Below, piece after piece: positions 56,063-58,196 of a DNA stretch of 58,196 nucleotides (positions within the stretch are counted from its first letter, which is position 1; the number at the start of each line of letters is the position of its first letter). Source of the DNA: a virus. The stretch is from IMG/VR virus record IMGVR_UViG_3300035698_024774, positions 1 through 58,196 of that record; one strand, written 5' to 3'. Under the pieces are notes generated by a model. That model ran no database searches and was not told where the DNA came from. It saw only the letters and a list, made by a program, of their open reading frames with translations. The translations under genes were made by a program, and so were the position numbers.

Positions 56063-56241
56063 AAATAGAAATTAAGGAAGCGAAGAATGGATATATAGTT
56101 GTCCATGATACAACGGGTTGTATTGTTCCAAGTGGCTGTGTATCAATTGCTGTAGATGAATATGTCTGTCGTGATACTAATGACATTTTTGCAACTCTCA
56201 AAAAGTTACTTGATATTAATACTGCCACCGTTTCACCGTAG
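56059..56241 (+). CDS. Small hypothetical protein
   Basis: The 60-residue product is beta-rich with a DTTGCIVPSGC segment. It overlaps the HNH gene by 4 bp, and its stop codon lies in the 5' arm of a hairpin (56234-56277). No family recognised. Confidence 0.55.
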   Translation: MKIEIKEAKNGYIVVHDTTGCIVPSGCVSIAVDEYVCRDTNDIFATLKKLLDINTATVSP

Positions 56242-56277
56242 TCATTAGAAGACATACGATGTGACTTCGGATCGGTG
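56234..56277 (+). ncRNA. Hairpin between two small genes
   Basis: CACCG (56234) pairs with CGGTG (56273), and GTCA (56241) pairs with TGAC (56262); the inner loop includes CATACGATG. There is no U-tract, so it is not an intrinsic terminator. It ends about 10 nt before the ATG of the next gene and could affect its translation. Confidence 0.4.
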
Positions 56278-56288
56278 AGGGGGTAATG

Positions 56289-56516
56289 ATGAATATATGT
56301 GTAGAGTGTATAAGTTGTGTGCCACGTTGGGAACATACAATAGATGTTGATGGCGATCATTTATTGTGTCAGCGATTCCCCGTAGATGGTGTGTATAATT
56401 ATGTTACTGGAGAGAGACTAAATAAAAGATACGAGTATTGTAAAATAATTAACGTTGATGGTAAGTGTAATTTATTTTCAGGAAAGTTTAATTTTGGATT
56501 AGGTGATGAAAAATAG
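56289..56516 (+). CDS. Small Cys-rich protein
   Basis: I take the ATG at 56289, with GAGGGGG upstream, over the ATG three bases earlier. The 75-residue product has CVECISCVP, LLCQRF, YCKI and KCNLF; six Cys in all could form a zinc site. It resembles small metal-binding phage proteins. Function unknown. Confidence 0.6.
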   Translation: MNICVECISCVPRWEHTIDVDGDHLLCQRFPVDGVYNYVTGERLNKRYEYCKIINVDGKCNLFSGKFNFGLGDEK

Positions 56517-56526
56517 GGAATGGGAT

Positions 56527-57036
56527 ATGAGTGAAAATAATATAGAAAGATCGTTATACTATCTGAATGATACAAAAGATCATCAAAAAAAAGTAATGAA
56601 GAGTATGACTATGTGTGCTCAGGAAATTTTAAAAAGAGGGCTAGTGCATGACGAAAGCAAGTTATCGATTGAGGAAGAGCCTTACTACATCGATCCGGTA
56701 TATGAACTGAACACTAATGATATCGAGTATGGTTCAGAAGAATATAAGAAGCTAACTAAGCAGATGGGCAAGGGTTGGGATCACCACAAGATAACAAATG
56801 ATCATCATTTAGAGTATCATGTAAATCCATTAAATCCTTCTGATAACGCAATATATAAGATGAACCTCTTTAGTCTCATGGAAATGTTATGTGATTGGAC
56901 TGCAGCAGCTGAAAGAAAGGGTAACGATCCATCATTACCAATGAAGTCATTAGAGGAAAAGTTTAACATCCATCCGCAGGTTAAGTACATATTATTGAAC
57001 ACGCTAGATGGAATAGGGTGCATAAAAAATGAATAA
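56527..57036 (+). CDS. DUF5662-family protein
   Basis: The 169-residue product (ATG at 56527) contains ILKRGLVHDESKLSIEEEPYY, WDHHKITNDHHLEYHVNP and LFSLMEMLCDWTAAAERKG. The HD-x-SK-x-x-x-E and HHxxNxHH patterns with a W-D/A-A motif are those of the phage protein family DUF5662, which may bind metal through its many His. Activity unknown. It overlaps the next gene by 8 bp. Confidence 0.75.
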   Translation: MSENNIERSLYYLNDTKDHQKKVMKSMTMCAQEILKRGLVHDESKLSIEEEPYYIDPVYELNTNDIEYGSEEYKKLTKQMGKGWDHHKITNDHHLEYHVNPLNPSDNAIYKMNLFSLMEMLCDWTAAAERKGNDPSLPMKSLEEKFNIHPQVKYILLNTLDGIGCIKNE

Positions 57037-57241
57037 CAAAAAATGGGAAGAAGAATATTTAAGATTCATGATAGATAATGCTTCTTACAAAGAATTACTT
57101 TTTCGTTGGCGATTCTCTCCTGCAGGTGATCCTATTTTTAAGGGTGCTTTGGGTGAATACTATCTTGTTGTTATGGATAAGAAAAGGGAAAACATAGGGC
57201 AGGAAGAGCACGTTAAAATAAGTAAAAGTATAGGGTGGTAA
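57029..57241 (+). CDS. Small hypothetical protein
   Basis: The 70-residue product begins MNNKKWEEEYLRFMIDNA and has an aromatic, charged middle (KELLFRWRFSPAGDP). It has no membrane segment. No family recognised. Confidence 0.55.
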   Translation: MNNKKWEEEYLRFMIDNASYKELLFRWRFSPAGDPIFKGALGEYYLVVMDKKRENIGQEEHVKISKSIGW

Positions 57242-57256
57242 TAAAAAGGAGAATAG

Positions 57257-57430
57257 ATGATTAAAATAGAATCAGTAGACGGTGGGTTTATAATATACAA
57301 AGAGGACAAATATTTAGAGGATAATAAAAAAATTGTAACTAATAGGGTAGACTTATTAAGGTATGTATTACAATTATTGCCAACAGATATGATTAGTGAT
57401 AATCAAAGCATTAGGATAGAGTATGAGTGA
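57257..57430 (+). CDS. Small hypothetical protein (57 aa)
   Basis: The ATG at 57257 follows AAAGGAG. The 57-residue product begins MIKIESVDGGFIIYKEDKY and continues with a helix; the frame ends at 57430 and overlaps the next gene by 8 bp. Not recognised, but RBS, spacing and composition suit a real gene. Confidence 0.6.
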   Translation: MIKIESVDGGFIIYKEDKYLEDNKKIVTNRVDLLRYVLQLLPTDMISDNQSIRIEYE

Positions 57431-57704
57431 ATATATTACAAGAAAAGAAGCTATAGATATATGTAAGAAAACATTAACTGAACAAGAAAGGCTTCCCCAT
57501 CCATATGTTTTTAATGAGGAGATGGATACATCACCGCCCTATTTTAATGGTCATTTGCACCACTTTACCATTAAGCCAGAGGAGTGCAGTATAAGAAGAA
57601 ATTATGTAGAACGGTGTCAGTATTGCGATGGTGATATGACCCATATTTATGCTGACTATTATATAGGTGGTGAAACGGATGTTTACTGGTGTCCCCCATT
57701 GTGA
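57423..57704 (+). CDS. Small hypothetical protein with a CxxC motif
   Basis: The 93-residue product has an N-terminal helix (REEAIDICKK-like), several His (FNGHLHHFTIKPEEC) and one CQYCDGDM pair, plus a final Cys. A zinc site is possible. No family recognised. Confidence 0.55.
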   Translation: MSEYITRKEAIDICKKTLTEQERLPHPYVFNEEMDTSPPYFNGHLHHFTIKPEECSIRRNYVERCQYCDGDMTHIYADYYIGGETDVYWCPPL

Positions 57705-57808
57705 TACAGTATTAAGGTTACATGAAGGTGGAGTTGGTGGTAGATATTGGACTAAAGGAAGAACAATATAGGCAGTTCCTATACGGGACAACCTGTAAGG
57801 GAGTTAGT

Positions 57809-58036
57809 ATGAGTAGTTTTGGTTGGATCAGAAAATGTCGACATTGTGGGTATTTTTGTTATGGGCATCCACTTGATGGGCCATGTCCTAAGTGTGGAGC
57901 AATGCATACCCTAGCAACTGGTGAAACATGGGATTCATTTATAGGGAAGATAGAGCGAACATATGTAGGTGTTTGGTGGAAACCATCAACTTGGAATGAT
58001 TTTAAAATAGAGTTAATTTATAGGGAAAAAGAATAA
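57809..58036 (+). CDS. Small zinc-ribbon protein
   Basis: An in-frame ATG exists at 57722, but the ATG at 57809 has AAGGGAG at good spacing. The 75-residue product has CRHCGYFCYGHPLDGPCPKCG, a C-x2-C ... C-x2-C zinc ribbon, and an aromatic C-terminal half. Function unknown. The stretch 57705-57808 then holds no other supported gene. Confidence 0.6.
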   Translation: MSSFGWIRKCRHCGYFCYGHPLDGPCPKCGAMHTLATGETWDSFIGKIERTYVGVWWKPSTWNDFKIELIYREKE

Positions 58037-58071
58037 TGTATACCAGTGGTAAATTAGAAAGGGTTCATTAA

Positions 58072-58196
58072 ATGAATAATAAAAAATATTTTGCTAACTT
58101 TAATATGTTAGGCTTTAAAAAAGAAATGATTCCGGTTAAGGATGCAAGAGAGATTGTTAAACATTTATATATGTGTCCATATAACGATTGTGGAAG
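58072..58196 (+). CDS. Hypothetical protein, 3' end outside window
   Basis: The ATG at 58072 follows AGAAAGGG and opens a frame of 41 codons with no stop to the window end. The product begins MNNKKYFANFNMLGFKK and ends with a C-x4-C pair (MCPYNDCG), suggesting a metal site. Not recognised. Confidence 0.5.
   Translation, partial: MNNKKYFANFNMLGFKKEMIPVKDAREIVKHLYMCPYNDCG

Noticed and set aside
57678-57770. 30-codon frame starting ATG TTT ACT between two small genes
   Set aside because: No ribosome binding site, heavy overlap with the upstream gene end and no recognisable product.

Overview
The window is part of a large, AT-rich (roughly one third G+C by eye), tailed double-stranded DNA bacteriophage genome of the HK97-fold, terminase/portal type. 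Genes are packed with 1-20 bp gaps or short overlaps, most have clear GGAG-type ribosome binding sites, and nearly all lie on one of two divergent blocks that meet at about 40.3-40.6 kb. The host is probably a diderm (Gram-negative) bacterium: the phage carries an LpxD-like acyltransferase, a heptosyltransferase-like glycosyltransferase, a signal-peptide beta-barrel-like protein and a lipoprotein. The sequence does not fix the host genus.

Leftward block (40.4 kb down to 1). Reading in the direction of transcription: a small secreted beta-barrel-like protein; a 107-nt RNA with the tRNA-like domain of tmRNA but almost no tag region; recA interrupted by an HNH intein in the P-loop; a holin-like protein behind a structured leader; a 13-gene surface-sugar cassette (36993-24160) with two UDP-GlcNAc 2-epimerase-type enzymes, an extended SDR epimerase, a PLP sugar enzyme in which the catalytic Lys is His, an LpxD-like acyltransferase, a PIG-L deacetylase, two methyltransferase-like proteins and several glycosyltransferases; a degenerate metallophosphoesterase; a B12-type ribonucleotide reductase with a second HNH intein; small membrane proteins including one with a dockerin-like repeat; an HD protein related to the tail of CCA-adding enzymes; a DUF1599 protein; a sliding clamp; a sigma-like factor; then small and large terminase, portal, prohead protease, scaffold, major capsid protein, uncharacterised virion proteins and a very large BNR/Asp-box protein that runs off the left edge.

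Rightward block (40.5 kb to the right edge). It opens with an array of 12 tRNA genes (Leu-TAG, Leu-TAA, Cys, Asn, Val, Met-CAT, Pro, Gly, Asp, Ser-GCT, Ser-TGA; a Trp gene follows at 52.4 kb, giving 12 in total) interleaved with zinc-ribbon proteins, an HNH endonuclease, a FN3 lipoprotein and two non-tRNA hairpin RNAs. It continues with a methyltransferase, a second sigma-like factor, a sigma-54-activator-like AAA+ protein, MazG, RtcB RNA ligase, repeat proteins, a macro-domain protein, an intact metallophosphoesterase, an ATP-dependent DNA ligase, a polynucleotide-kinase/WYL fusion, an HNH-AP2 endonuclease and many small proteins.

Three themes stand out. (1) Transcription control: two sigma-like proteins, a bacterial-enhancer-binding-protein homologue, and a recurrent AT-rich promoter-like motif (core TGYGTATNTATAATAGA) at seven unit boundaries. 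(2) RNA repair and translation: tRNAs, RtcB, a PNK-like kinase fused to WYL, a macro domain, the tmRNA-like RNA and a CCA-enzyme-type HD domain. (3) Candidate RNAs that I cannot name, above all a 135-nt multi-stem RNA at 54374-54508. Several remnants (a GIY-YIG start, an NMNAT start) show recent gene loss.
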